From positions 5,483,001 through 5,547,000 of the forward strand of contig NZ_CP067396.1 of the NCBI RefSeq assembly GCF_023617245.1: a DNA stretch of 64,000 nucleotides, given 5' to 3'. Position numbers and translations under genes: made by a program. The notes below the pieces were generated by a model. That model had not been told where the DNA came from, made no database searches, and worked only from the letters and a program-made list of their open reading frames with translations. The DNA is from Lysobacter enzymogenes (lineage in GTDB: Bacteria > Pseudomonadota > Gammaproteobacteria > Xanthomonadales > Xanthomonadaceae). Below are positions 8,057-17,200 of the stretch, in pieces. Every line of letters begins with the position of its first letter. The stretch's first letter is position 1.

Positions 8057-8836
8057 TCAGCGGAAATAGCGGCCATGGCGGATTTGAGTCATGGGACTCC
8101 TGGAATCAATAGCCAAGACATGGGGCCTAGCGACGATCGCGAACTTCTCGCTCAGATATGAAGGCAGCCCCTTTTGTGTTGATGCCACGGTGAATCTTTG
8201 AACGCCGCGTAGCGTAAGGCTCTGCATCGCGGCGTTGAGCAACGCGCGACCGATACCCTGACGCTGCCACGCCGGATGCGTTGCCATCGCATATAGACCG
8301 GCCCGATCGCCGTCGCGAACGAACACCGCGCAGGACAGCAATTTGCCGAAGCGCTCGAATACCCACGGCTCGACCCCCTCCTCCGCCGCGAGCGTTGGAG
8401 GAAATGCCGAATCACACGATGCCGAATTCAGCACGAACGAAGCAGCCATTAGTGGCGCTAGCGCGGGCCACTCTTCATATGAAGCGATGCGCACCTCAGT
8501 TGCCAATGGATGTTTAACGGGCGTAGCGCGGCGCTCCATAAGAGGCAGCCTTCCGGTCGAAAAGATCTTAATCTTAGCTAGGTAGCCCAGCACATCCACC
8601 GCGTCTTCTTCAACGACAACCAGGACCCTGATCGACGGGGCGAGAACGATATCCATGATTTGCGATAGCTCGTCGGGCGTGGCGCCCGAGCGAAGCACGA
8701 CGAAGTTGAGCCCCAAATCGGGCTCGCCACACAGAGCGATCGCGCCATGAGCGAAGCGACGACAGTCGGAACGATGAGCGCGCCTCAACAACTGAGTGAT
8801 GTCGTTCCCGAGTTCGATCAAATGTCCGGCACTCAT
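8057..8836 (-). CDS. GNAT-family N-acetyltransferase
   Basis: A 259-residue protein whose C-terminal half carries GNAT motif A: GLYAMATHPAWQRQGIGRAL at residues 180-199, with the acetyl-CoA pyrophosphate loop Q-R-Q-G-I-G-R. The N-terminal ~110 residues (VVLRSGATPDELSQIMDIV ... VLVVVEEDAVDVLGYLAKI) look like a second, degenerate acyltransferase-like half. It would transfer an acetyl group from acetyl-CoA to an unknown amine. I start at MSAGHL because the upstream extension is arginine-rich and unlike the domain. It lies between modules B and C and shares no operon. Confidence 0.75.
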   Translation of the reverse strand: MSAGHLIELGNDITQLLRRAHRSDCRRFAHGAIALCGEPDLGLNFVVLRSGATPDELSQIMDIVLAPSIRVLVVVEEDAVDVLGYLAKIKIFSTGRLPLMERRATPVKHPLATEVRIASYEEWPALAPLMAASFVLNSASCDSAFPPTLAAEEGVEPWVFERFGKLLSCAVFVRDGDRAGLYAMATHPAWQRQGIGRALLNAAMQSLTLRGVQRFTVASTQKGLPSYLSEKFAIVARPHVLAIDSRSPMTQIRHGRYFR

Positions 8837-9250
8837 GGTCGCACTTCTTCGTCGCGACGGGGCGCGGAGGATACGCCGCACTGTATGAAACGAAGCTTGT
8901 ATGAACATTGCGGCGGAAAAGGGCTCTCGCCGTAGATAGAAGATGGTACTCGCGCATCTCACCCCGCTAGCCTACGCAAGCATCAACGCGACTACGCCGA
9001 AGGAGCTGTGTTTCCACGACGTTCTCATCGCTGCAGCAAGTACTCCTTGAGAGCGTCGTAGTCGCCCGATTGCCGAACAAAAGGGACGAAACGAAGGGGC
9101 CGAGTCGCACGATGCAGGCTACCGCCCTGCCAGCACGGGGTGGATTTTGGCGGGGTCGAGCCACAGGAATCGGCAATGCCCGTGGCCGACGAGGTCGGCG
9201 GCGACAACAGCCGCCACGTTAGCCACCCCGCATTCGCCGAGCCGGCGACC
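8837..9250. other. Spacer before module C
   Basis: About 410 bases with no gene I can support. The last part shows loose similarity to the region preceding the module A leader; the strong similarity begins at 9251. Confidence 0.4.
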
Positions 9251-9307
9251 GGCGGCCAGAGTCGGAAGTAGCGTCTCCCAAACCGCCGAGTGTCGGGACC
9301 CGCGACG
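9251..9307 (+). repeat. Conserved leader of module C (shared with module A)
   Basis: Fifty-seven bases closely matching 2741-2798, ending directly at the start codon. See the module A leader for the shared words. Confidence 0.7.
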
Positions 9308-9665
9308 ATGAAAGCGCTGTCCCAGGCCATCCTGATCGAACTGCCGGCGCCGTGCGCGGCTACATCTTGCCTAGCCGCTTCGACGGCTACATTCTGTGGG
9401 TGCAGTGAGCCCTGCGCGATGCCGTGCTGACCGCCGAGCGCAGCAGCGTTCGTCGTCGCTTCGCCCGAATCGACACCGCCCTCGCCTTGCTGCGGACCCT
9501 GCGCGCGGCCGCGGGTGAGGTGCGCCTGGCCGACGCCGCGCCCCTACCGCCGCGACCGCCCCGCCGGCCTGGCCGCGCTGGACCGCCTGCACGCGGAGGC
9601 TGCCCCGCCGCCACCGGCCGCGACGCGCGCCCGGTCGCCCCGCGGCCCCCAGCCCCCAGCCCTGA
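9308..9665 (+). pseudogene. Decayed ParC-like gene, module C gene 1
   Basis: It starts like the intact copy (ATGAAAGCGCTGTCCCAGGC) but has lost four bases around 9346 (the Ala-His region of the intact copy), throwing it out of frame, and carries a TGA at about 9407 where the intact copy encodes VQYGLHEA. From about 9424 the reading returns (VLTAERSSVRRRFARIDTAL and LALLRTLRAAAGEVRLADAAP). The TGA before gene 2 is kept at 9663. No functional product is expected. Confidence 0.7.
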
Positions 9666-9675
9666 GCTCGCCGCG

Positions 9676-9921
9676 ATGCCGCTCTCGGTCCGCCGCGCCA
9701 AAGCGCGCGCCGCCGCTCTACTTACGTCGTCGAGGTCGGAGACCTGGGACGCCCACGACGCCGAGCGCGCGTTCAAATTCGAGCGCCACTGGGCCGCGCT
9801 GGTGGCCCGGGCGCCGCCAGGGTTGCATGCTCAGCTGCTGCAGGTGGAACGGGACGCGCGGGACACCTCGCCAACGTTCGCGCGTCTCCATCTCTTGATG
9901 GAATTACCCCGGATTCGCTGA
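9676..9921 (+). CDS. Module C gene 2, near-intact partner protein
   Basis: An 81-residue protein, the same length as the module A partner: MPLSVRRAKARAAALL, then a six-residue patch TSSRSE replacing DALEVGE, then TWDAHDAERAFKFERHWAALVARAP and DTSPTFARLHLLMELP. The patch is explained by two compensating small deletions at about 9722-9740, so the frame is restored. It may still make a protein although its partner gene is dead. Function unknown. Confidence 0.5.
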   Translation: MPLSVRRAKARAAALLTSSRSETWDAHDAERAFKFERHWAALVARAPPGLHAQLLQVERDARDTSPTFARLHLLMELPRIR

Positions 9922-10254
9922 GCAATGCCTCCGAGCTATCGCCAAATGCGGCGAAGCCGCGGTCTAGGTGGCGGCGCAGCGATGGGCGATCTATCCGCCG
10001 CTACTATGAGCCGAGCAGGTCACGCAGTTGAAGCCTAAGCACAGAGGGCTGCGCGGATAGCAGACGTTCTGTATATTCGCCATATTTCCTACCTCCAGCT
10101 AAGAAGGTAAGAGCGCCTACCCAGAGTGGCACGGGCGTTTTATCGCATCACTTATGCCGTAGTTCATGGCGAGATGCATGCGATTTTCTTGACGATGCAA
10201 TCAGGAAAATCGCTCGTGACCATAAATGGAACTATCCCACCCAAAGGCCTTCCC
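9922..10254. other. Spacer upstream of the DUF4189 gene
   Basis: About 330 bases with no supported gene; it should hold the promoter of the gene at 10255. Confidence 0.4.
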
Positions 10255-11481
10255 ATGAACTCGATGAGAAAAATCCTTCTGCCGGCCTTGCTCTTTCTAG
10301 GCTGGAGCGTCCAGGCGAGCGCGCAATGCTCGGTGTCCGGCGGCCAACAACAGCAGCAGTGCATGCAGAATTTCGTGCAGAACGTGGTCGTCCCCTATCA
10401 GCAAGCAATGCAAGCCACGGCGCAGAATCAGCCGTTACCGCCTCCGGACAGTCCGATGGAATTGATGCAGGCCAAGGCCGGCGCCCAAGCGCGCAAGGGT
10501 TGGGGCGCTGTCGCAGCGTCGCCGGGACTGGCGCAGGTTGGCCTCGCCGGCGATCTTGGGAATCAACGCAAAGCCGAAAGCGCGGCCCTGAAGCAGTGCG
10601 CCGATCAGGGTGGGCAAGGCTGCACGCTGATGGCGAGCGCGAACAACGCCTGCATCGCGCTGGCATTCAATGCCGACACGCAGTTCGCCAGCGCGGTGGG
10701 CCAAGACGAGATCGCCGCCAGTCGCGGCGCGCTGAGCGGTTGCAATGCCAAAAGCCCTGACAAGATCTGCAATCTGCGCGGCGAGCCGCTGTGCTCGGGC
10801 GTCGCGGGCGGCTTGCTTCAAACCGGCGGCATGAGCACGCAGCAGCGTACGCATTTGTTCGAAATTGCTGGCGATGATCGACAGTACTTCGGCGCGCTGG
10901 CCGGCAACGGTAAGATCGTGTATTCGGCGGCGAATGCACTGTCGCAGGCCGATGCAGAGAAATCCGCAAAAGAGCGCTGCACCGGGCCGGCGTGCAAACT
11001 GATCGCCGCGCACAGCAACAGCTGTCTGGTGGCGGCGTGGCCGAAGAAAGGCGGCGCGCCGTTCGTGGCTGAAAGCCCCTATCCGGAAGCAGCGCGGGTG
11101 GACGCGCTGACCCAGTGTGCCGCGGCGAACGGCGCCGGTTGCTTGGTGTCGTCGCCAAATTGCTCCGGGCGTGCATATTTCGACTACGACTATGCGCGCA
11201 TCCACGCCGGCGCAAAGGCCGATAGTTCGCGCAGTCGTCAAGCCGGCGCGGCGCTGCTCGAAGCTTGGGTTGGCCGTACCGAGGCCGAGTTCCGCGCCCA
11301 TTGGGGCTCCCCGTCAGCCACCACCGACATTATGCAGGGCGAATCGCGACTGACCTACGAGAAGGGTTATCGCAGCAAGAGCGGCGTGGAGCATTCCTGC
11401 AAGGTGGCCGTCTTTACCCGTGCGTATAAGGTTTTTTCTTACCTCACCGAAGGCGACGTTTGCGCGGACGTCGTGCGTTAA
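10255..11481 (+). CDS. Secreted DUF4189-domain protein with two repeats and a C-terminal extra domain
   Basis: A 408-residue protein. I choose the ATG with AAAGG upstream that opens directly into a signal peptide (MRKILLPALLFLGWSVQASAQ). It has two copies of a DUF4189-like unit, about residues 82-180 (starting KGWGAVAASP) and 208-305 (starting RQYFGALAGN); each contains a Cys-rich A-x-x-x-C ... C ... N-x-C-x-A pattern. The last 75 residues (LLEAWVGRTEAEFRAHWGSP ... SRLTYEKGYR) resemble SmpA/OmlA-type lipoprotein domains (W-x-G ... WG-x-P). DUF4189 proteins are common beside VirB6-type genes in Xanthomonadaceae, and a second one is at 58231. Function unknown; probably periplasmic or extracellular. 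Confidence 0.75.
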   Translation: MNSMRKILLPALLFLGWSVQASAQCSVSGGQQQQQCMQNFVQNVVVPYQQAMQATAQNQPLPPPDSPMELMQAKAGAQARKGWGAVAASPGLAQVGLAGDLGNQRKAESAALKQCADQGGQGCTLMASANNACIALAFNADTQFASAVGQDEIAASRGALSGCNAKSPDKICNLRGEPLCSGVAGGLLQTGGMSTQQRTHLFEIAGDDRQYFGALAGNGKIVYSAANALSQADAEKSAKERCTGPACKLIAAHSNSCLVAAWPKKGGAPFVAESPYPEAARVDALTQCAAANGAGCLVSSPNCSGRAYFDYDYARIHAGAKADSSRSRQAGAALLEAWVGRTEAEFRAHWGSPSATTDIMQGESRLTYEKGYRSKSGVEHSCKVAVFTRAYKVFSYLTEGDVCADVVR

Positions 11482-11587
11482 CGGTCGCAGTCTAAGCGCC
11501 ACAGTGCGACTCCAATCATTGCGCCCTACACACGGCCCTTCAGCGATGGGCATGTCCGCATCCTGAGGCCGCAATGTTGCGGCCACG

Positions 11588-11741
11588 TCCGTCGACGCGC
11601 GCTTGGCCTACACCGGGCCGTCCCGCGGCCCTACCGCCGCGGTCGTCCCACCGGCCTGGCCGAGCTGGACCGGTCCCCAAGGCCACAACGCCCCCGCCGG
11701 CCGCGCTCGATGCCCAGTCACCGCGCATCCCACACGCCTGA
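11588..11741 (+). pseudogene. Remnant of ParC-like gene, module D
   Basis: Only the C-terminal coding part is recognisable (PYRRGRPTGLAELDR at nucleotide level against RPYRRGRPAGLAALDR of module A), followed by the conserved TGA at 11739 before gene 2. No leader or N-terminal domain is present. Confidence 0.5.
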
Positions 11742-11750
11742 GCCGTCCGC

Positions 11751-11999
11751 ATGCCCCCTCTCGATCCGCCGCGCCAAGGCGCGCACCGGCGCCCTGCTCG
11801 ACGTCCTCGAGGTCGGTGAGACCTTGGACGCCCACGACGCCGAGCGCGCGTCCAACTTCGAGCGCCATTGGGCCGTGCTAGTCGCGCGCGTACCGCGCGG
11901 GCTGCGCTCCCATCTGCTGGACCTGATACGGCATGCAAGGAGACCTCACCGACGTTCGCGCGGATTAATCATTCGGTGGGACTGCTCTATAACCGCTGA
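11751..11999 (+). pseudogene. Module D gene 2, frameshifted at both ends
   Basis: The sequence matches the partner protein (PLSIRRAKARTGALLDVLEV, then GETLDAHDAERASNFERHWA), but an extra C in the run after the ATG at 11751 puts the start codon out of frame, and a further shift near 11935 disrupts the conserved DTSPTF ending, whose original TGA at 11997 is still visible. Translation would need an upstream ATG (11710) and would give an abnormal 111-residue protein. Confidence 0.6.
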
Positions 12000-12108
12000 A
12001 CCCAGCGCCGCCACTGCTGGACTTAGTGCGGCGGACGCCCTGTGATTGCGGATCTCGATCTACATCGGGTCTTTCTGATGCATGCTGCTTACATAAAGCG
12101 GCATGCAC

Positions 12109-12132
12109 AAAAAAAGGGGGCGGCGGCGGCCC
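12109..12132 (-). terminator. Candidate Rho-independent terminator of the fasciclin cassette
   Basis: Read on the minus strand, a short GC stem (GGGC, spacer, GCCC) is followed directly by a run of seven T. It lies 26 bases beyond the stop of the membrane gene at 12158, where transcription of the three-gene cassette would end. Confidence 0.45.
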
Positions 12133-12157
12133 ACAGCAGTTTGTGCGATTCGGTGCT

Positions 12158-12484
12158 CTACCAGCCGTACACGATCAGTGCAACGAGGAGTATGCACCCC
12201 GTAATGGCTGTGGCCCAGTAGGAGAAGATCATCGACCTCCGATTGTCGTTGCAATAGCCCGACCCGGCGCCATTCAAGCTAAGCCGGAAGCTTCGGTCTC
12301 GTAAATACAACATGGCCACCCTCGCCGCCCTGTATCCAGATCCATTCCCTAAGCTTTCGTTGAAGTGTTTCAGCTGGGCCGGGTGATTGTCCTGCATCAT
12401 CCGCCAGAATCGAAATTGAATCACTGATTCAGCGGAAAGAGCCAGGACAAAGCCTACCAATGAAATTACTGTAATAGCATTCAT
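12158..12484 (-). CDS. Small membrane protein, fasciclin cassette copy 1
   Basis: A 108-residue protein with an N-terminal hydrophobic helix (ITVISLVGFVLALSAES), a cytoplasmic or periplasmic middle (RFWRMMQDNHPAQLKHF; MLYLRDRSFRLSL; GYCNDNRRSMIFSYW) and a C-terminal helix (ATAITGCILLVALIVYG). It has a paralogue of exactly the same length at 25853 with about 60 percent identical residues, so both the topology and the polar motif NDNR-x-SMIFSYWAT are conserved. It follows a small gene by 38 bases. Function unknown. Confidence 0.7.
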   Translation of the reverse strand: MNAITVISLVGFVLALSAESVIQFRFWRMMQDNHPAQLKHFNESLGNGSGYRAARVAMLYLRDRSFRLSLNGAGSGYCNDNRRSMIFSYWATAITGCILLVALIVYGW

Positions 12485-12522
12485 TTGGCACTATTCTCCG
12501 CCTCAAACTCGCGTTAACAGCG

Positions 12523-12687
12523 CTATCGCCACGGAGTGGCCGACGCAGGCAAATCGGGCTGACAAGATTCTACAGAAGGCCAACCCTCGTTCTCCGCTAC
12601 TTGCTCGGCGGCCTCCGCTTGAGCGACTCGCGCTTCGGCGTCGGTGCGCGCGCCTCCTTCTAGCGGCTGGATGAAGTGCGTCTTCAT
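12523..12687 (-). CDS. Small protein, fasciclin cassette copy 1 (probably truncated)
   Basis: A 54-residue soluble protein starting MKTHF and ending AENEGWPSVESCQPDLPASATPWR. The paralogue at 25614 shares the start KTH, the core AENEGWP and the motif ATPWR but goes on for 27 more residues; here a TAG follows ATPWR at the place of a tryptophan codon in the other copy, so this copy looks shortened by a nonsense change. It lies between the fasciclin and membrane genes on the same strand. Function unknown. Confidence 0.5.
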   Translation of the reverse strand: MKTHFIQPLEGGARTDAEARVAQAEAAEQVAENEGWPSVESCQPDLPASATPWR

Positions 12688-12796
12688 GAGCGTTGCCACC
12701 GAAGATGCAACCAATATGGACTGTTTCGGCCCACCGGCTTTTTTGTAAACCAGGCTCGCGTGGCGGCGACAATGATGTCGTCGCCACTCCGCGCAC

Positions 12797-13258
12797 CTAG
12801 ATCGATGCGTTGGACTTGGAGTCCGGGATATTGACCTTGTCGATACCATGGAGGATGCCGTTAGTCGAATCCATATCCTGCATGGTGATGTTGGCGCCGT
12901 CGATCGTCACCTTCCCGCCATCTCGACTGATGGGGGCCTCCTGGCCATGGGCTGTCCGCGCCGTCGACCACTTGCCCAGTTCCGACGAAGTACGGCGTCC
13001 CCTGATTACGTGGTAGTTGATGATGTCCGCCAGTTCCGCTTGGTTATCCGGCTGATACAACTCGTCCAGCCTACCGACCGGCAGCTTGTCGAATGCCGCA
13101 TCGGTGGGAGCGAGGACGGTGTGGGGGCCAACTCCACTCAACACTTCCTTCAATCCTGCCTTGTCGACGGCCTGCAGGAAGATGTTGAAGGTACCGTTGG
13201 TAGCGGCTGTATCCGCAAGATTGAGCGCCGGGCGGCTGGAGTCTTGATTCGCGTTCAT
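12797..13258 (-). CDS. Fasciclin-domain protein, cassette copy 1
   Basis: A 153-residue protein that is a single FAS1 domain: H1 box HTVLAPTDAAFDKLP (about residues 46-60), the INYHVIRGRR segment (about 79-88) and the H2-like end NGILHGIDKVNIP. There is no signal peptide, which is unusual because most bacterial FAS1 proteins are exported adhesion proteins. The ATG has AGGAAA upstream. It is the first gene of a three-gene minus-strand group with the small gene at 12523 and the membrane gene at 12158. Its paralogue is at 26419. Confidence 0.88.
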   Translation of the reverse strand: MNANQDSSRPALNLADTAATNGTFNIFLQAVDKAGLKEVLSGVGPHTVLAPTDAAFDKLPVGRLDELYQPDNQAELADIINYHVIRGRRTSSELGKWSTARTAHGQEAPISRDGGKVTIDGANITMQDMDSTNGILHGIDKVNIPDSKSNASI

Positions 13259-13966
13259 GAGAATTTCCTAAGCTGGACCTGCTGGTGCAAATCCGAGATG
13301 GCCGTAGCCAATAGCCCCTGATTGCCAGAGGCGCGAGCTCAATGCGGAGACTGGGTGAAAGCGCGACGCGGCTTGAGTAGCCATTGCGGCATTGCACCGC
13401 AGCTCTATGACTATCCTCTTATTGGAGTTAGGTGAGCGTGACGACCGCATTGCAAGCCGAGCCCGCCCAAACGGTGGCTGTCAGCGCCGCCGCAAGACGG
13501 CTCGCCGCTGAACTGCTGAAAGCGTGCAGATCCCCCAGAGCTCAAGCACATCTGGAACAAAGCCGAGAAGCATGGTCAGAGCGAAGTCTAAATGTGGTGA
13601 CTCACGAAGTTCGCAGTCGCAAGATTGGTATGCACCGCGCAGCCAAACCGGCGGCAAGAACTATGGCCCCATCAACTTTTCCACCAAAATCGTTGCCCCA
13701 GCATTCCTGCTCGTAAAGCGGAAACACATGCATTCGAAACGCCTGTGCACAGCCCCATATACTGGCGGCAAATGCCACCGCGGCTCTTAAATTGCGCAAA
13801 TTTCCGGGCACTCGATGCGACGAGACGATCGTACACAGGTCTTAGGTAGCCACCATCATTTGGCATCGATAGGCTAAACGCTGAGTCGCAGTAGAGTCCT
13901 ACTGCGGTCTTAGGCTTGTCGTTCGTGCTCTGTGCTTATTGATCATTGAGCGCACGCACCTGATGT
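13259..13966. other. Spacer with one weak reading frame
   Basis: About 700 bases between the fasciclin gene and the small gene beyond ndvB. A frame at 13432-13716 (+) starts with GTG after GGAG and opens SVTTALQAEPAQTVAVSAAA, but it decays into low-complexity residues and has no relative I know. I treat it as unsupported or degraded. Confidence 0.4.
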
Positions 13967-14215
13967 CTATAGCAAGCACGGCGGCACTCGTTCGTTGCAC
14001 TCGGCGTTCCTCCTGAGTACGCCGTTAGCCAGAAGCATCGCGTCTAGACGGTGCAAGACATGCACGCGGCCACCATCGTCGGCCTGCGTCAGGATGTCCA
14101 TGGCTAAAGCATGAAACTGAGGCCAGAACTGCACGCGATGCCGCGCGTTCTCGAGCCAGTGCGGCAGCATCCGCGCCAGACGATCAAGCCTTGCGTCCAG
14201 TTGCGCCGTCGCCAT
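13967..14215 (-). CDS. Small protein translationally coupled to ndvB
   Basis: An 82-residue soluble protein starting MATAQLDARLDRLARMLPHW and continuing VQFWPQFHALAMDILTQADDGGRVHVLHRLDAMLLANGV. Its ATG shares one base with the TAA of the glucan synthase gene (TAATG), a classic arrangement for translational re-initiation. That overlap and the protein-like helical sequence convince me that it is real, although I do not know the family. It should be made in proportion to the glucan synthase. Confidence 0.6.
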   Translation of the reverse strand: MATAQLDARLDRLARMLPHWLENARHRVQFWPQFHALAMDILTQADDGGRVHVLHRLDAMLLANGVLRRNAECNERVPPCLL

Positions 14216-17200
14216 TATGCCGGCGCACCCGGCCAATGCGCGTCGACCTGATGGACGCCGCCATCGTCGACCAGCGCGAATTCGAACCCCGGCTGTTCCA
14301 CGCCGTCCAGGGTCAAGCTCTTGTTTGCCGCCCCGCCCTGCCGCACCAGGATCGAATACAAGCTGGCGCCGTAGCGGTATCGCATCCGGTACTCGGGCCA
14401 ATCGGCGGGCAGACAGGGCCGCAGGCGCAGGCGGTCGCCGCTGCGCTGCAGGCCAAGCAACGATTCAGTCAGCAAACGGTACATCCAGCCCGCCGAGCCG
14501 GTGTACCAGGTCCAGCCGCCGCGCCCCACATGCGGCGCCACGGCGTATACGTCGGCGGCCAGTACATAGGGTTCGACCTTGTAGCGCGCGGTGTCCTCGG
14601 CATTCAACGCATGGCCGATGGGATTGATCATGCGCGCCAGTTCCCAGGCGCGCACGGTGTCGCCCTGCTCGGCGAAGGCCATCGCCGCCCACACCGCGGC
14701 GTGCGTGTACTGACCGCCGTTCTCGCGCACGCCGGGCACGTAGCCGCGTATGTAGCCGGGATCCTTGGCGAGGCGGTCGAACGGCGGATCGAGAAGTTGC
14801 ACTAGGCCCGCGTCGCGCCGTACCAGATGGCGGTCGAGCGAGTCCATCGCCTGCCAAGCCCGCGCCGGATTGGCCGCGCCGGACAGCACCGACCAGCTCT
14901 GCGAGATCGAGTCGATCCGGCACTCGCCGTTCGCCGACGAGCCCAATGGGGTGCCGTCGTCGAACCAAGCGCGGCGGTACCACTGCCCGTCCCAGGCGTG
15001 GGCTTCGATGTTCTCGCGCAGGCGCTGCGCATGGGTTCGGCAGTATTGCGCGAAGTCGTCGTCGCCGCGCGATCGTGCCACTTCGCCGAAACGCTGCAAG
15101 ACATCGAACAGGAAGAAGCCCAGCCAGACGCTTTCGCCGCGTCCGGCGTGGCCGACCCGATTCATGCCGTCGTTCCAGTCGCCAGTGCCGATCAGCGGCA
15201 GTCCGCGTTCGCCCAGCAGGTCGCAGCCGCGCCGAATCGCCAGCGCGCAATGCTCGTAGAACGATTGCCGTAGATAGGACGCGACCGGCAAGTCGTAATA
15301 GGACTCTTCGTCCGGATTGACCGGGCGCCCCTCGATGAAGCCCACCTCCTCGTCCAGCACGCCGGCATCGCCAGTCGCTTCCAGGTAGCGGCAGGCCGCC
15401 ATCGGCAACCACAGATAATCGTCGGAACAGCGCGTGCGCACACCGCGACCCTGGGGTGGATGCCACCAGTGCAGCACGTCGCCGTGCGGGAACTGATGCG
15501 CCGCGCATAGCAGTAGATGTTCGCGGCTCAAAGCCGCAGCGGCGTGCACCGTCGCCATGCTGTCCTGCAACTGGTCGCGGAAGCCGAAAGCGCCACCGGA
15601 CTGGTAATAGCCGCTGCGCGCCAGGTAACGGCAGGCCAGGGTCTGATACAGCAACCAGCCGTTGGCCAGCGCATCGACGCTGGGATCCGGCGTTTTCACC
15701 TGCACGGTCGAGAGCAGACCGTGCCAGTGGATGCGCACGGCGTCGAGCGCATCGTGCGCGCGCTGCGTGCCGCGCACCCTGCCCGCCAGTTCCGTTGCTT
15801 CGGCGTAGCTTCTGCCCGCGCCGAGGCGGAACACAGTTTCACCCTGCTCGCCATCAGCCAGGGCGATCGGTACCTGAATCGCCGCGCACGGATCCAGTCC
15901 GGCGCCCAGACGGCCCGACAGGCGTTCGCGGCGCAGGGCCACGGGATCGCCGAGGCTGCCGTTGCGCCCGAGGAATTCGGTGCGGTCGGCGGTGTAGCTG
16001 CAACCGTCGGCGTCGGTGTCGAAGAAGGCGACGCAGCCGTTGAACTCGGTGTTGTAGGGATTGCGCGCGATCAGCACCCCGCTGTCGGCGTGCAGCTCGC
16101 TGACCACATGCAACTGGGATTTCGCCCTCAGGTCGCCCAGCACCCATTCCACGTAGGCGACCACCGACAGCCGCCGCGCGCGCCCGGACAGGTTGCGTAG
16201 CTTGAGCACCGAGTACTTCACCGCATCCTCGACCGCGACATACACCCACAGCTCGCTGGCGATGCCGTCTTCGACGTGCTCGTAAACGGTGTAGCCGAAA
16301 CCGTGGCGGGTGCGGTAGCTGCCGCGGCCCCGGCACGGCAGCGGCATCGGCGACCACGTCCGGCCGGTGTCTTCGTCGCGCAGGTAAAACGCCTCGCCGC
16401 CGACGTCGGCGACCGGGTCGTTGTGCCAGGGCGTGAGCCGGAACTCGTGCGCGTTCTCGAACCAGGTGTAGCCCGGCGAACTCTCGCTGACCACGGTGCC
16501 GAGCTTGGCGTTGGCCAGCACATTCGACCAGGGCGCCGGCGTTGGCGCGCCCTCGCGCGAGACGATCACATACTCGCGGCCATCGGCGGAGAAGGCGCCG
16601 ATACCGTTGTCGAACACGAATTCGTCGGCAACCGCGCCGAACGGCCACGCATCGTCTTCGTCGCGATCCTCGCGCGGCGGCGGCAGGCCGCACATCGCCG
16701 TCGCGTCCTGTGGATCCGGCGCCGCCTCGGCTTCGCCGGCGAACGCCAGCGCAGGTGGGACCTGCTCAGTCGGCACATGGCGGCCGATCTGCGCGGCCAA
16801 GGTGCCGCGCTGGTCGCTGACGATCACCCGCGCCACCGATTGCAACAGCACGCGGTCTTCCTGCGAGATCTGCTGCGCCGGCCGCACGAAGATGCCGCCG
16901 GGTCGTTCGAGGATGTTGGCCTCCGGATCGGCTGAGACCATGCCCAAGATCTGGTCCTGCAGCTGCTGCCGGTAACCGGCGGTGCTCTCGTTCCAGATCA
17001 CCAGATCGGCGCGCAGCCCCTTGAGCCGCCAGTACGCATGCGCCTGCACCATCTGCCGCACCAGTTCGATATTGTCGGCATCGGCGATCTGCAGCAGCAC
17101 GATCGGCAGGTCGCCGGAGATCGCATGCCCCCACAGGCCCGACTGGCTGCGCTGGTTCTGCAACAGCACGCCGGGATCGGCGCGCAGCAAGGGATTGGCG

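Noticed and set aside
2799..11999. Repeated modules considered as insertion sequences
   Set aside because: No transposase, no terminal inverted repeats and no target duplications could be seen; called a repeated gene module instead.
13432..13716. 94-codon frame with GGAG before a GTG start
   Set aside because: Only the first 30 residues look protein-like; no relative known, so left as part of the spacer.
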